Part shown: positions 7,597 through 15,444 of the stretch, one piece after another
Position numbering within the stretch: the first letter of the stretch is position 1
Layout of the letters: each line of letters opens with the position of its first letter
Notes under the pieces: generated by a model
Told to the model about the DNA's origin: nothing
The model's input: the letters and a program-made list of their open reading frames with translations, nothing else
Database searches by the model: none
Made by a program: the position numbers and the translations under genes
Origin: a virus
Length of the DNA: 26,432 nt
Strand: one strand, 5' to 3'
IMG/VR virus record: IMGVR_UViG_3300028895_000246
Location: 1 to 26,432 of that record

Positions 7597-8461
7597 TTTG
7601 TTCTCCAAATATATCTATTCCTCGTTTTGCGAACTCGTCGCGTAAGTATTGTTCGATTTTGTCGAATGGTATGGTGTAGGGAACTTCTATTAGTTTGTCT
7701 CCCAGTGTGTCTCTGAGTAGTTGGTCGCGTTTTTGCTGTGCTATAAACCTTTCTTGTCCACCGAAGCGTGTCACTGATTCATAGTGTTGGATACCATGAT
7801 ATTCAATATAATATGGTCCTATACGAAAATCTGGTACAACATAATTACCATTCGGTAAATCTATTTTATAGTATTGATGCTTGAACGGAATTTGATATAA
7901 CATCAACAAGTTTTTAATTGTGGTTTCGCCGCTACTTTTTATACACCCACACGATTGAGTACGACCGGACAAAAGATTGTCATTTGAACATACAGTGATA
8001 GTACCACATTCACACACACATTGGGAATGATATGGTTTAATATCTGGTACGGTCACCGTTAATCTTCCAAATTTTTGACCAGACTGGGTAAAGTTTTTTC
8101 TCCTGGCTTTGTTACGTTCTATGGTTTTTTCTAATTTGAAGCAACCACATGATTTGTTATTACCACTCAACAGTTGGTGTGCTTTTACTGTTACAATGTT
8201 ACCGCATTCGCATTTACATTTACAATATAAGGTGTTTGTCTCATATGTATCTAGAACCGTCAATTTGTAGAAGGTTTTATTTAGAAAGTCTGACCGTTTG
8301 AATTTTTGTATTTTCCCTGCGCATAAGCCTAGCCTTTCTATACGGTGTGATACACTACATTTAGAGCGACCGAGATATATACCTATTTCTTTATGTGTTT
8401 TTACACCAGTGTTTACCTGTAAATATTCATCTTCCCATTCTTCCCAAGCTTTTCTAGGCAT
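7574..8461 (-). CDS. Vsr-like (EDxHD) homing endonuclease, second of a tandem pair
   Basis: A 295-residue freestanding endonuclease. ATG at 8461 is chosen because it forms a TAATG junction with the previous stop. Domains in order: an N-terminal helix-turn-helix/Myb-like segment (AWEEWEDEYLQVN, KEIGIYLGRSKCSVSHRIE); two copies of a cysteine-rich DNA-binding repeat ending SCGCF (around residue 110) and SCGCI (around residue 170), each with an internal C-x-CECG; and a C-terminal nuclease fold with VVPDFRIG, YYIEYHGIQHYE, KRDQLLRDTLGDKLIEVPY. The spaced Asp, Glu, His and Asp match the EDxHD active site of the Vsr-like family typified by I-Bth0305I. Such enzymes home into gene breaks or introns in phages. 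Active-site residues look intact. Confidence 0.88.
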   Translation of the reverse strand: MPRKAWEEWEDEYLQVNTGVKTHKEIGIYLGRSKCSVSHRIERLGLCAGKIQKFKRSDFLNKTFYKLTVLDTYETNTLYCKCKCECGNIVTVKAHQLLSGNNKSCGCFKLEKTIERNKARRKNFTQSGQKFGRLTVTVPDIKPYHSQCVCECGTITVCSNDNLLSGRTQSCGCIKSSGETTIKNLLMLYQIPFKHQYYKIDLPNGNYVVPDFRIGPYYIEYHGIQHYESVTRFGGQERFIAQQKRDQLLRDTLGDKLIEVPYTIPFDKIEQYLRDEFAKRGIDIFGEQNETTQRT

Positions 8462-9591
8462 TATGCGCCACACCCTTTCCTGATAATACCCTCAATCTTA
8501 TCAATATTCCAATATGGAATTTCCACCAGTTTGGGTCCAAGATGTTTTTGAACCGTTTTATCACGCCTCTTCTGTTCCCTCAATCTCCGCTTGGCTTCTT
8601 GTTCACTTTTAACCCCAAAAACCCCAACCGCCATCGGTTCATAGTGTTGTTTACCATGACACTCAATGTATAAATCATATTGGGGCAGGTAAAAATCAAT
8701 CATATATCGTTTGTCATCAACAACTATTTTATGTTGATGTTGATATTCTATGTTGAGTTTTTCCAGGGTGGCGATGGTAAATTTTTCTAAGTGACTTATA
8801 TTACATCGTGGACACCCTGTTTCGTCTTTGGTTCTAGTTAAAATCATAGCTTTCCATTCGTGGCCACACCTACCACATTGCCACCAAACCTTTTGGTTGC
8901 TTCTTAGTGAATATTTTTGAGGTGGTTGGTTGTTTTGCTGTCCCCACTCGGTTACTAAATCTGGTCTTTGAATGGCTAGGTTATTTCTAAGTGCCGCCTG
9001 CTCTTGTTGAGTTTTAGCCATATCCTTTTTGGCGCATTTTGGACACTTAGTTAAATTGGTTAGTCTACTAGCTATTGATGCTTTCCATTTGGTTTGACAT
9101 GTTAAACACACCCACCACACGCTTTTATTTGAACTGGCTGCATATAGGTCGGGTTTACCGTTTTTTGATATGTCCCATTCTTTATATAGTGTTTGCCAGT
9201 TAGAGTGGTCGACAAGGTTGTTGTTTTGTAGAGCTTGTTGCTTAGTTGCTATACAACCTAATTTAGCATTTGCCGGTCTTGATATATCGTACAAACACCC
9301 ACACGATTTGGTATTACCACTGGTTAATGAATGACCAACTACGTTTACTTTATTTCCACATTCACACTCGCACTCGAAAATGTAGTGACCATGTTTATCT
9401 TTATCTACTTGTTGCAAAACGGTTAGTTGTCCGTAGGTTTTTCCCAAGTGGGATTTAATAGCATCTTTTCTTAGCTCGAATTTTTTACATTTTAAGCTAA
9501 TGTTTGCTTCTGAGCAGTCAAGTTTCTTTGCGATTTCTCGTTGCGTAAGCCCAGAATCAAGCATTTCTTTGAGTTTTTCTCGTGTAATCAT
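8461..9591 (-). CDS. Vsr-like (EDxHD) homing endonuclease, first of a tandem pair
   Basis: A 376-residue endonuclease immediately after the polymerase N-half. ATG at 9591 is preferred: GGAG lies 9 bases upstream; a GTG at 9636 is the only longer option. Domains: helix-turn-helix (LTQREIAKKLDCSEANISLK); one cysteine-rich repeat (FECECECGN ... KSCGCL, about residues 50-100); two treble-clef zinc fingers of the DUF4379 type (VWWVCLTCQTKW ... CPKC and VWWQCGRCGHEW ... CPRC); and a C-terminal Vsr-like nuclease (MIDFYLPQYDLYIECHGKQH, then EQKRRDKTVQ, LVEIPYW). The Asp, Glu, His and Asp fit the EDxHD active site. It has its own promoter-like sequence. Its position at the polymerase break suggests its insertion caused the break. 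Confidence 0.9.
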   Translation of the reverse strand: MITREKLKEMLDSGLTQREIAKKLDCSEANISLKCKKFELRKDAIKSHLGKTYGQLTVLQQVDKDKHGHYIFECECECGNKVNVVGHSLTSGNTKSCGCLYDISRPANAKLGCIATKQQALQNNNLVDHSNWQTLYKEWDISKNGKPDLYAASSNKSVWWVCLTCQTKWKASIASRLTNLTKCPKCAKKDMAKTQQEQAALRNNLAIQRPDLVTEWGQQNNQPPQKYSLRSNQKVWWQCGRCGHEWKAMILTRTKDETGCPRCNISHLEKFTIATLEKLNIEYQHQHKIVVDDKRYMIDFYLPQYDLYIECHGKQHYEPMAVGVFGVKSEQEAKRRLREQKRRDKTVQKHLGPKLVEIPYWNIDKIEGIIRKGCGA

Positions 9592-9627
9592 ATGTTTTGT
9601 CTCCATTGAGTAAAGTTTGACATATAT

Positions 9628-9656
9628 ATTATACACGAAAAATTACATAATGTCTC
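9628..9656 (-). promoter_or_regulatory. Promoter for the endonuclease pair and groES cluster
   Basis: Minus strand: -35 GAGACA (9651-9656, four of six), a 17-base spacer and -10 TATAAT (9628-9633, perfect). The -35 lies inside the last codons of the polymerase N-half. Predicted start near 9621, about 30 bases before the ATG. The bases GTGTATAATATAT around the -10 are identical to those at the promoter near 26081. Confidence 0.6.
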
Positions 9657-11514
9657 CTGTTTCTAGGATTTTTTGTATACCTTCCAGCCGGTCCAACATT
9701 AAAATTCCCAAAACATCGAACTTGAGCATACCAATACTCTCAAGGTCGTTCATTTCAAGACCAGCAATCATAACCTTGTTGTTAGTATCCTGAACCATAG
9801 GACACATTTGATGCAACGGTTGGGGTGCAATCACAATCCCCGCCGCATGTTTACTTGGTGCTGATTTGACACCTTCAAGCCTTATTGCTTGAGCAAAACG
9901 GTCAGCCATTGGGCCGATTAGTTTACCATCATCAGTAAGTTGACACCACTCTGCCAACTTAGATGCTCGGTTCTCCAGCGCCCATCTAATAATTGAGCGG
10001 TCGGCCTCATCCATTTGTTTGAGTTCACCAGCAATTTTCGCCTCTTCTGGAAAGTGCTTAGTAATGCGGTTAATCTCTTCAAAGGATATGCCACCATAAG
10101 CCCTACATACATCCTTGAGCGCGCCTCTTCCTTTGATAGTTTGGAAGGTTATCATCTGAGAAACGCGGTCTTCGCCGTATTGTAGCTTGATATAGTTGAT
10201 AACTTCATCACGGTGTTTTACTGGTACGTCCATATCAATATCAGGCATGGACACTCTACCACCTGTATTTCTTCCTGCATTATAGAATCTCTCAAACAAG
10301 AGGTCGTAGGGCATTGGGTCAATACTTGTGATACCAGTTAAGTATGACACAAGGCAACCAGCAGCAGAACCACGACCAGGACCGGGCAGCCAACCTTTCT
10401 GTCTAATGAAGTTGATAATGTCAGCACAGATAAGGAAGTATCCACAAATCTTGGCTTCGGAGAATACCTTCAGTTCATGCTGAACTTCCTCACCATACTT
10501 TGTATGTTCACTCTTATCGACACGACCTTCAACCAGTCGCTTCCAACCTTCGCGACACAGTTGTCGCAAATAACCTTCTTCATCCATACCATCAGGACAT
10601 GGGAATTTAGGAGGAATTGGCTCACGAGTAATCTCAGTGTATGTTTCAACTTGAGCGGCTACATCTATTGTGGCTTTTAGTTCTTCTTCTGTATGCCCAT
10701 ACTGCAACATTTCCTCACCAGATGGAATATGGAAGTTGTTGGTTTGGAAAAACCCACGCAAACCAAAGTCAGGTGCCCTCGCTTCATTTAAGCTCACACC
10801 CATATTGCGGCAGAGAAGAATGTGTTGGTCTTCTGCCTGTTCCTGAGTAGCATAGTGGGCGTCGGGCGTAGCAATACATGGTATGCCGGTTTTCTGGGAA
10901 ATATGACGTATCATTTCGCCAATGGAAAACTGCTTAGCTTCTACATCAATCATCATTAGTTGGATTTCTAAGTAGAAGTTTTCCTTTCCAAAGATGTCGC
11001 GGAGTTGCTGGGCCATTTTAAGACCGCGCTTTTCCCAATCCGCATGTGGTTTATTTACAGTGTCGTCCCATACCGCCTTTGCCATATGAGAACCCATATG
11101 CCCACTAAAACCAATGATAGACCCATCGGTAAAAGTTGCCAGTTGATTTAGTGATAGGCGAGGCTTATGATAAAAGTTGCGCGGTTGCCACGACTCACTC
11201 GTTAGCTTAATAAGCTGTACCCATCCGCGATTGTTTTTAGCCAGTACCGGCAAGTGGGTCAGACTACGATTTTCCACGCCTTGGATAGATGCGTGACCTT
11301 CACAGGTATAAAGTTCGCACCCTATGATGGGTTTTAGTCCTGCTTTATTCATCTTGTTGAGAAACTCTACTGAACCGGAAATTCCCCCGTGGTCAGTAAT
11401 AGCACTTCCTGCTAGTTCTAAATCTCCTACGCGTTTAGCAATTTGTTCAGGCTTACTGAGACCATCAAGTAAACTGTAGTGACTATGTACGTGGAGTGGA
11501 AAATATTTAGTCAC
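9643..11514 (-). CDS. dnaE (N-terminal part): DNA polymerase III alpha, N-terminal half (PHP and palm)
   Basis: A 623-residue protein starting at GTG (11514), where GTGACTAAA overlaps the previous stop; GGAG lies about 10 bases upstream. Residues 5-270 form the PHP domain (LHVHSHYSLLDG, AITDHGG, TPDAHYAT). The palm has GPGRGSAAG at 378-386, PDIDMD at 424-429 (catalytic D425 and D427) and KFD ending at D600, the third aspartate. It stops at residue 623, just after the palm strand VLGILMLDRL, where the fingers of an intact alpha would start. The fingers and C-terminal parts are in a separate gene at 3731-6154. No intein N-fragment is seen at its end, so covalent trans-splicing is not supported. 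All known catalytic residues are here. Confidence 0.95.
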   Translation of the reverse strand: MTKYFPLHVHSHYSLLDGLSKPEQIAKRVGDLELAGSAITDHGGISGSVEFLNKMNKAGLKPIIGCELYTCEGHASIQGVENRSLTHLPVLAKNNRGWVQLIKLTSESWQPRNFYHKPRLSLNQLATFTDGSIIGFSGHMGSHMAKAVWDDTVNKPHADWEKRGLKMAQQLRDIFGKENFYLEIQLMMIDVEAKQFSIGEMIRHISQKTGIPCIATPDAHYATQEQAEDQHILLCRNMGVSLNEARAPDFGLRGFFQTNNFHIPSGEEMLQYGHTEEELKATIDVAAQVETYTEITREPIPPKFPCPDGMDEEGYLRQLCREGWKRLVEGRVDKSEHTKYGEEVQHELKVFSEAKICGYFLICADIINFIRQKGWLPGPGRGSAAGCLVSYLTGITSIDPMPYDLLFERFYNAGRNTGGRVSMPDIDMDVPVKHRDEVINYIKLQYGEDRVSQMITFQTIKGRGALKDVCRAYGGISFEEINRITKHFPEEAKIAGELKQMDEADRSIIRWALENRASKLAEWCQLTDDGKLIGPMADRFAQAIRLEGVKSAPSKHAAGIVIAPQPLHQMCPMVQDTNNKVMIAGLEMNDLESIGMLKFDVLGILMLDRLEGIQKILETGDIM

Positions 11515-11938
11515 GTTCTTTTACTCCATCTGCTACGCCATTGGCGTATTCTTCTCTTAGTTTACCAGCATATACACAGTAGTCGTCTATAATTTCTTTG
11601 ACGGATTCTTCTGTGTAGTTATAACAACCGTCTTCATAACCTTCTTCATATGCTCTTTCTAGAGGCATCACTAGAAGGTAGTAAGACCAATCAAAACCAA
11701 AGTTGCCACCAACCATACTAACCATTTTGGTAATAAAGTCGTTGTCTTCACACAGAACTTCTATGTCTTCAACATCAAAGTCAAAACTTACCTCAGAATG
11801 TTTGCCGGCTACTTCACCTAAGTAAACCTTATTACCATTTAGTTGACACAGACTTTCCCATTGTTCGTCATTGACTACGAATACCCCGGAAATATCTGAG
11901 GAACGACTCATACACAATTCAAATCTCAATAGTTTCAT
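11507..11938 (-). CDS. Acidic protein of unknown function
   Basis: A 143-residue protein I do not recognise. It is strongly acidic (FDFDVEDIEVLCEDNDFI, YEEGYEDGCYNYTEES), with no signal peptide or transmembrane segment. A predicted beta-rich N-terminal half is followed by a helical C-terminal half. Five cysteines are scattered without a zinc pattern. The ATG overlaps the previous stop (ATGA), with GGGAG 6 bases upstream; the end overlaps the polymerase N-half start by 8 bases. Coupling to the polymerase suggests a replication-linked role, but that is inference from position only. Confidence 0.75.
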   Translation of the reverse strand: MKLLRFELCMSRSSDISGVFVVNDEQWESLCQLNGNKVYLGEVAGKHSEVSFDFDVEDIEVLCEDNDFITKMVSMVGGNFGFDWSYYLLVMPLERAYEEGYEDGCYNYTEESVKEIIDDYCVYAGKLREEYANGVADGVKERD

Positions 11939-13002
11939 TCTGTACTCCCTGGCGCTTTATAGTTAGCGCAGTTAAAACCTTCTTTACTCATATTAGTAAT
12001 CACAGAGGTAATTGTTCTGTGTTGTAGAGTATAGTTAATTTGCTCACACTTACACATTATAGAACCCTTGGGTGTGACTTGTCCCCAACGTGTTTCAACA
12101 AGGGGTTTTACATTGGTCTTCTCAAATGTACTCATACCTTGATGACAAAATTTATTACATTTCCAACCCTTTTGTGTACCACGAATCATTTCGGGATGGT
12201 CGGTATTACTCATAGCTTCGTATTTACGACGAAGCATATCAAGAGTATCTGGAATGTCTTCACGATAAAAGTCTACAGTGTATGGACCACCGTCATTAAT
12301 GTAGAAGATAGTAAATAGTATCTGGTCTACATCAGGGTACAAACACTGAATAGCGTAGTGATACATCCTGAGTTGAGCATCACCCCTTAACTTATCATGT
12401 GTCTTTTCTTCACCAGTTGCCCAGTTAATACGACGACCGGTTTTCCAGTCTACTACTTCTAGTACTCCTGGACTTAGTTCAGTCACTAGGTCAATTGTGC
12501 CTTTAATACTTAGTTGACCACTAATGGTTTTACCCATGTAGTCATACTCATACTTTGCCCAGTCATCCTTTAGTTCTAAATCGAATGGGGCTTCTGGGGC
12601 TACAATAGTTCGTTTACGTGGGTCGAAAGCACCGTTCTTAAAGTGTAAAGCCTTCCACGTCCACAGTCTTACATCTTTCAGGTCTTTGGTTTGCCAATTG
12701 TGTTGGGTAAACGCCTGAGAATAGTGTTCGTATACTCGTTCAATAATGTTGTCTACGTCCAGGGTATCAACGTCACTACTTAATTCTCCAAAAAATTCTT
12801 CATCAACATATGTTTTCTGGCCTTGTTGCTGTGCAAGTTTGGCGCAGGCTAATAATTCCAATGCTTTGTGGGTCATGGTACCTTTGTCGGCTTTTAGATT
12901 ACCTGGGCCTGACCAGCCCAATGTGTATTCTCCAAAAGCCTTCATTTGGCACATGTCGTGACAACCATATGAACTACTACGAATGTAGGTCACAGGTATC
13001 AT
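11935..13002 (-). CDS. PD-(D/E)XK nuclease of the RecB/Cas4 type
   Basis: A 355-residue protein with the RecB-family nuclease core: motif KGTMTHKALELL (His45), then GTIDLVTELSPG and LEVVDWKTGRR, giving the metal-binding Asp and the D-x-K catalytic pair around residues 175-200, followed by GDAQLRMYHYAI, the usual Q-x3-Y helix. Cysteines at the N-terminus (C14, C18) and near the C-terminus (CNKFCH, MCKCEQ) recall the iron-sulfur cluster of Cas4 and AddB, but the spacing (C-x3-C) is not standard. It probably degrades or trims DNA ends during replication, recombination or host DNA breakdown. The start overlaps the kinase stop (ATGA). Nuclease family is firm; the metal cluster is a guess. Confidence 0.88.
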   Translation of the reverse strand: MIPVTYIRSSSYGCHDMCQMKAFGEYTLGWSGPGNLKADKGTMTHKALELLACAKLAQQQGQKTYVDEEFFGELSSDVDTLDVDNIIERVYEHYSQAFTQHNWQTKDLKDVRLWTWKALHFKNGAFDPRKRTIVAPEAPFDLELKDDWAKYEYDYMGKTISGQLSIKGTIDLVTELSPGVLEVVDWKTGRRINWATGEEKTHDKLRGDAQLRMYHYAIQCLYPDVDQILFTIFYINDGGPYTVDFYREDIPDTLDMLRRKYEAMSNTDHPEMIRGTQKGWKCNKFCHQGMSTFEKTNVKPLVETRWGQVTPKGSIMCKCEQINYTLQHRTITSVITNMSKEGFNCANYKAPGSTE

Positions 13003-13895
13003 AATGTTTTTTCATATTCCTCTTGAGTTAATTCGTAAATAGACGGGCACCATTCAATAGGTTGTAGTGCCTTATATGTAAGTTCGCACTGACCTTCTAC
13101 GGTGTCACTGGCATTATCAATAATCCAGTCAAACTGGTCCCAGTCAAAGTTTTCTTTGTCGAGCGCAGTTTCGCTTTCATGCGCATCCTGGTCGCCAAAT
13201 GGATTGCGAGTTAAGCGCATTACTTTACCACCGGCGTTTTTGATAGCCATTACTTCATTGGGGAATCGCAGGTCACAAATAATAGCCATTTCAGATTGGT
13301 CCTGTTGGATACGGCGAACCGTAGCATCTGCCCATACGTCCGAATACATCTTGCGAAAGATGTCGGTACCAACATATTGCATGACTTCACGACCACTCAT
13401 ATGGCCGGGTTCATGGTAGTGCATCTTAAAACCAATATCTTGTAAGTCTTCTTCCATTTCTGGGCCGAGACACCGTTCATAAATAGCATCAAACAACTTT
13501 TTGTTGGTTATCATACCGGGCATGTCTTCCCATTTCAGGTGGGTGGGTTCGTTCTTTTCGTCGTCAGTACCATAACATTGTTCGTACTGAAGACCTAAGA
13601 CATCCATACACACCCCTTGTTTTAAGAGGTCTGCAAAGCTATATAGCTTAATGTATGGGTCTAGACGCTCAGCGCAGAAATCCCTCATTGTTGGGGTATT
13701 ACGCTGAACATCAAAAATACCCTCATAATCTGTATCACCCCATAAGTCGGTGATATGCAACTGACCCTTTTTGGTAATTCTAAACTTACCATGTATGAGG
13801 CCGATGCCGTTCATAGTGAGTCCGATAAGAAAGTTGGCAGTTGTGTTCTTACCACTTTGCTTGCGTCCACTTATTCCTAAAATCTTTTGTGTCAT
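12999..13895 (-). CDS. Deoxynucleoside monophosphate kinase-like P-loop protein
   Basis: A 298-residue P-loop kinase. The Walker A loop is GISGRKQSGKNTTANF at residues 7-22. The later segment ICDLRFPNEVMAIKNAGG followed by VMRLTRNPF is the hallmark of phage dNMP kinases related to T4 gene 1, where Arg and Asp contact the nucleotide. About 100 residues between P-loop and lid (for example CAERLDPYIKLYSFAD, and PGHMSGREVMQYVGTDIFRK) match the same family. It should phosphorylate dNMPs to dNDPs, feeding the replisome together with dCMP deaminase and the ribonucleotide reductase. Start and end are ATGA-coupled to the receiver-domain and nuclease genes. Confidence 0.88.
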   Translation of the reverse strand: MTQKILGISGRKQSGKNTTANFLIGLTMNGIGLIHGKFRITKKGQLHITDLWGDTDYEGIFDVQRNTPTMRDFCAERLDPYIKLYSFADLLKQGVCMDVLGLQYEQCYGTDDEKNEPTHLKWEDMPGMITNKKLFDAIYERCLGPEMEEDLQDIGFKMHYHEPGHMSGREVMQYVGTDIFRKMYSDVWADATVRRIQQDQSEMAIICDLRFPNEVMAIKNAGGKVMRLTRNPFGDQDAHESETALDKENFDWDQFDWIIDNASDTVEGQCELTYKALQPIEWCPSIYELTQEEYEKTL

Positions 13896-14278
13896 AGTCT
13901 TCCACCGTTTTTATGTAATTCTTTCAATCGCTCAGCCAACGTCGTAAATGGGTTATAGTGAGCATCGTATTGTGCCCTCTTTAATGCAACCACCATAGAC
14001 TGTGCTGCCGGCGCATTTAATGAGTGTACTATAATAGTGCGAATAGGTGGGTTGTTTGCCACTATCCATCTAACGACTTCCATTCCGCAGTCTTCGCGTG
14101 CGCTGTTAACATATACTTCACCACCTAAATCATGGTCTAAGAATAGTATACTAATATCATCAGTCTCTTGTATCGCTTTTATGCAGTCTTGTGCAGTATG
14201 CACAATAGTACTCGGACACCCCGCAAATCTTTTGAAAGCCCTGCACCTCTGTTTGTCGTCATCTAGGAAAATAATCAT
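13892..14278 (-). CDS. Stand-alone receiver-like protein (cREC type)
   Basis: A 128-residue single-domain protein resembling response-regulator receivers of the cyclic-phosphate-processing (cREC) group. Residues 3-8 (IFLDDD) form the acidic pocket. ILFLDHDLGG at 45-53 gives the acceptor-type Asp48, and IIVHSLNAPAAQSM at 82-96 is the characteristic HSxN segment. A usual receiver lysine near the end is not obvious, so it may not be a two-component protein. In the literature this group is linked by genomic context to RNA repair; that role is predicted, not shown here. No histidine kinase is in the window. It is ATGA-coupled to primase upstream and dNMP kinase downstream. Confidence 0.75.
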   Translation of the reverse strand: MIIFLDDDKQRCRAFKRFAGCPSTIVHTAQDCIKAIQETDDISILFLDHDLGGEVYVNSAREDCGMEVVRWIVANNPPIRTIIVHSLNAPAAQSMVVALKRAQYDAHYNPFTTLAERLKELHKNGGRL

Positions 14279-15444
14279 AATTCCATCCTATACTTGTCAA
14301 AAATAGGGTCTAATATCTCTCTTACCTGCATCACTGTTAAATCGCCAATGTCTCTATTGTTTGGTAACTCAGGTATTATCACATTATATTGTTGTTCACA
14401 AAGTTTTCGGATGTTCTCTGCTGCCATTATACCTGCGTCGTCGGGGTCTGTCAAGACAACGAGCGTAAAAGCACCGGAAGAATCCAGCCAAATTTTTTGT
14501 CCATCAGACAGTTTAGCCCCAAAAGTGCCTACGCTATTGTGAAAACCTGCCTCTTCTAATCTCAAGACATTTCCTGGGCTTTCTACAATTAACGCTATGC
14601 CTGATTCAGCAACGAATGGTTTAGCTTTCCACATGTTGTATAGAAAAAACTCACTGTTGAAGTTGCTGCTATGTCTCCATTTGGAGTATTGCCACTTCCA
14701 CTTAGGGTCTGGGCAACAATTACGTGGGTCGTGCCACAGATTACATTTGTTACACTTAGGCCACATAGACCTACCAGTACAACCAATCATCCATTTGTGT
14801 GTGTCGTCGTAAATAGGAAATACGATTCGCTGGTACATAGGTTTATTGGGTGTGTTACATAATCCCACGTCATACTTTTCCAAAATATCCAACGTGTACC
14901 CACGATTATAATAGAATGATGCGGGTATTTCTAATGACGCTATAACCTCTTCTCTAGTTATTGTCTTGGTAATTTCCGGCGCTTGCTTGCCCCAGATTGA
15001 GTTGACATGGGAAGTAAACCTTCCTAAGTCACTTCCTTCGTAATTAACATTTAAGTCGCCAATGTCTTTACCAAGGAATTTTAAGCTCCATACCACAGCC
15101 TCAAAAAAGCTGGCCGTAGTATCGCCCTGACTATCCCAATTATGTTTTCGTCGAGATAATAAACCACGAATAAACCCAATTGGAGACGACACAAAAACTG
15201 ACTCACATTGGTGAGTATTACAATACCAATTGCCGCTATGTGTATGACCACTATGGTAGAAGTTTAACGAATCCTGGTTATCTCCACCATGAATAGGACA
15301 ACACCCTATATACATACGGGGTGTTTTTCTTATGTCTAATTCAAACTCGTCAATGATATCATCAAATCTTTCCACCAATTCTTCTGAGATTGTCTGTAGT
15401 TCTGCTTGTGTCCAATTCTTATTCAAATGGGATGTCGCTACCAT
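14275..15444 (-). CDS. dnaG: DnaG-type DNA primase
   Basis: A 389-residue primase from ATG 15444, chosen because GAGG lies 9 bases upstream; a TTG at 15459 would include that site. The N-terminal zinc domain has CCPIHGG (about residues 48-54) and NWYCNTHQC (about 72-80). A second cysteine cluster, CNKCNLWHDPRNCC, sits in the middle, which is unusual. The TOPRIM domain follows: ALIVESPGNVLRLEEAG with the catalytic Glu, and VLTDPDDAGIMAAENI with DxDxxG. It makes RNA primers at the fork. Its first 26 bases overlap the helicase gene, so the two are translationally linked. It is shorter than bacterial DnaG (about 600) and lacks an obvious helicase-binding C-domain. Confidence 0.93.
   Translation of the reverse strand: MVATSHLNKNWTQAELQTISEELVERFDDIIDEFELDIRKTPRMYIGCCPIHGGDNQDSLNFYHSGHTHSGNWYCNTHQCESVFVSSPIGFIRGLLSRRKHNWDSQGDTTASFFEAVVWSLKFLGKDIGDLNVNYEGSDLGRFTSHVNSIWGKQAPEITKTITREEVIASLEIPASFYYNRGYTLDILEKYDVGLCNTPNKPMYQRIVFPIYDDTHKWMIGCTGRSMWPKCNKCNLWHDPRNCCPDPKWKWQYSKWRHSSNFNSEFFLYNMWKAKPFVAESGIALIVESPGNVLRLEEAGFHNSVGTFGAKLSDGQKIWLDSSGAFTLVVLTDPDDAGIMAAENIRKLCEQQYNVIIPELPNNRDIGDLTVMQVREILDPIFDKYRMEL

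Noticed and set aside
6155-9642. Group I or II intron spanning the polymerase gap
   Set aside because: The gap is filled with tightly packed genes, and I see no intron core. Both halves have their own starts and stops.
9643-9700. Split intein joining the two polymerase halves
   Set aside because: The N-half ends in normal polymerase sequence with no Cys1 intein block, and the C-half begins without a C-terminal intein block. The only intein is the contiguous one inside the C-half.
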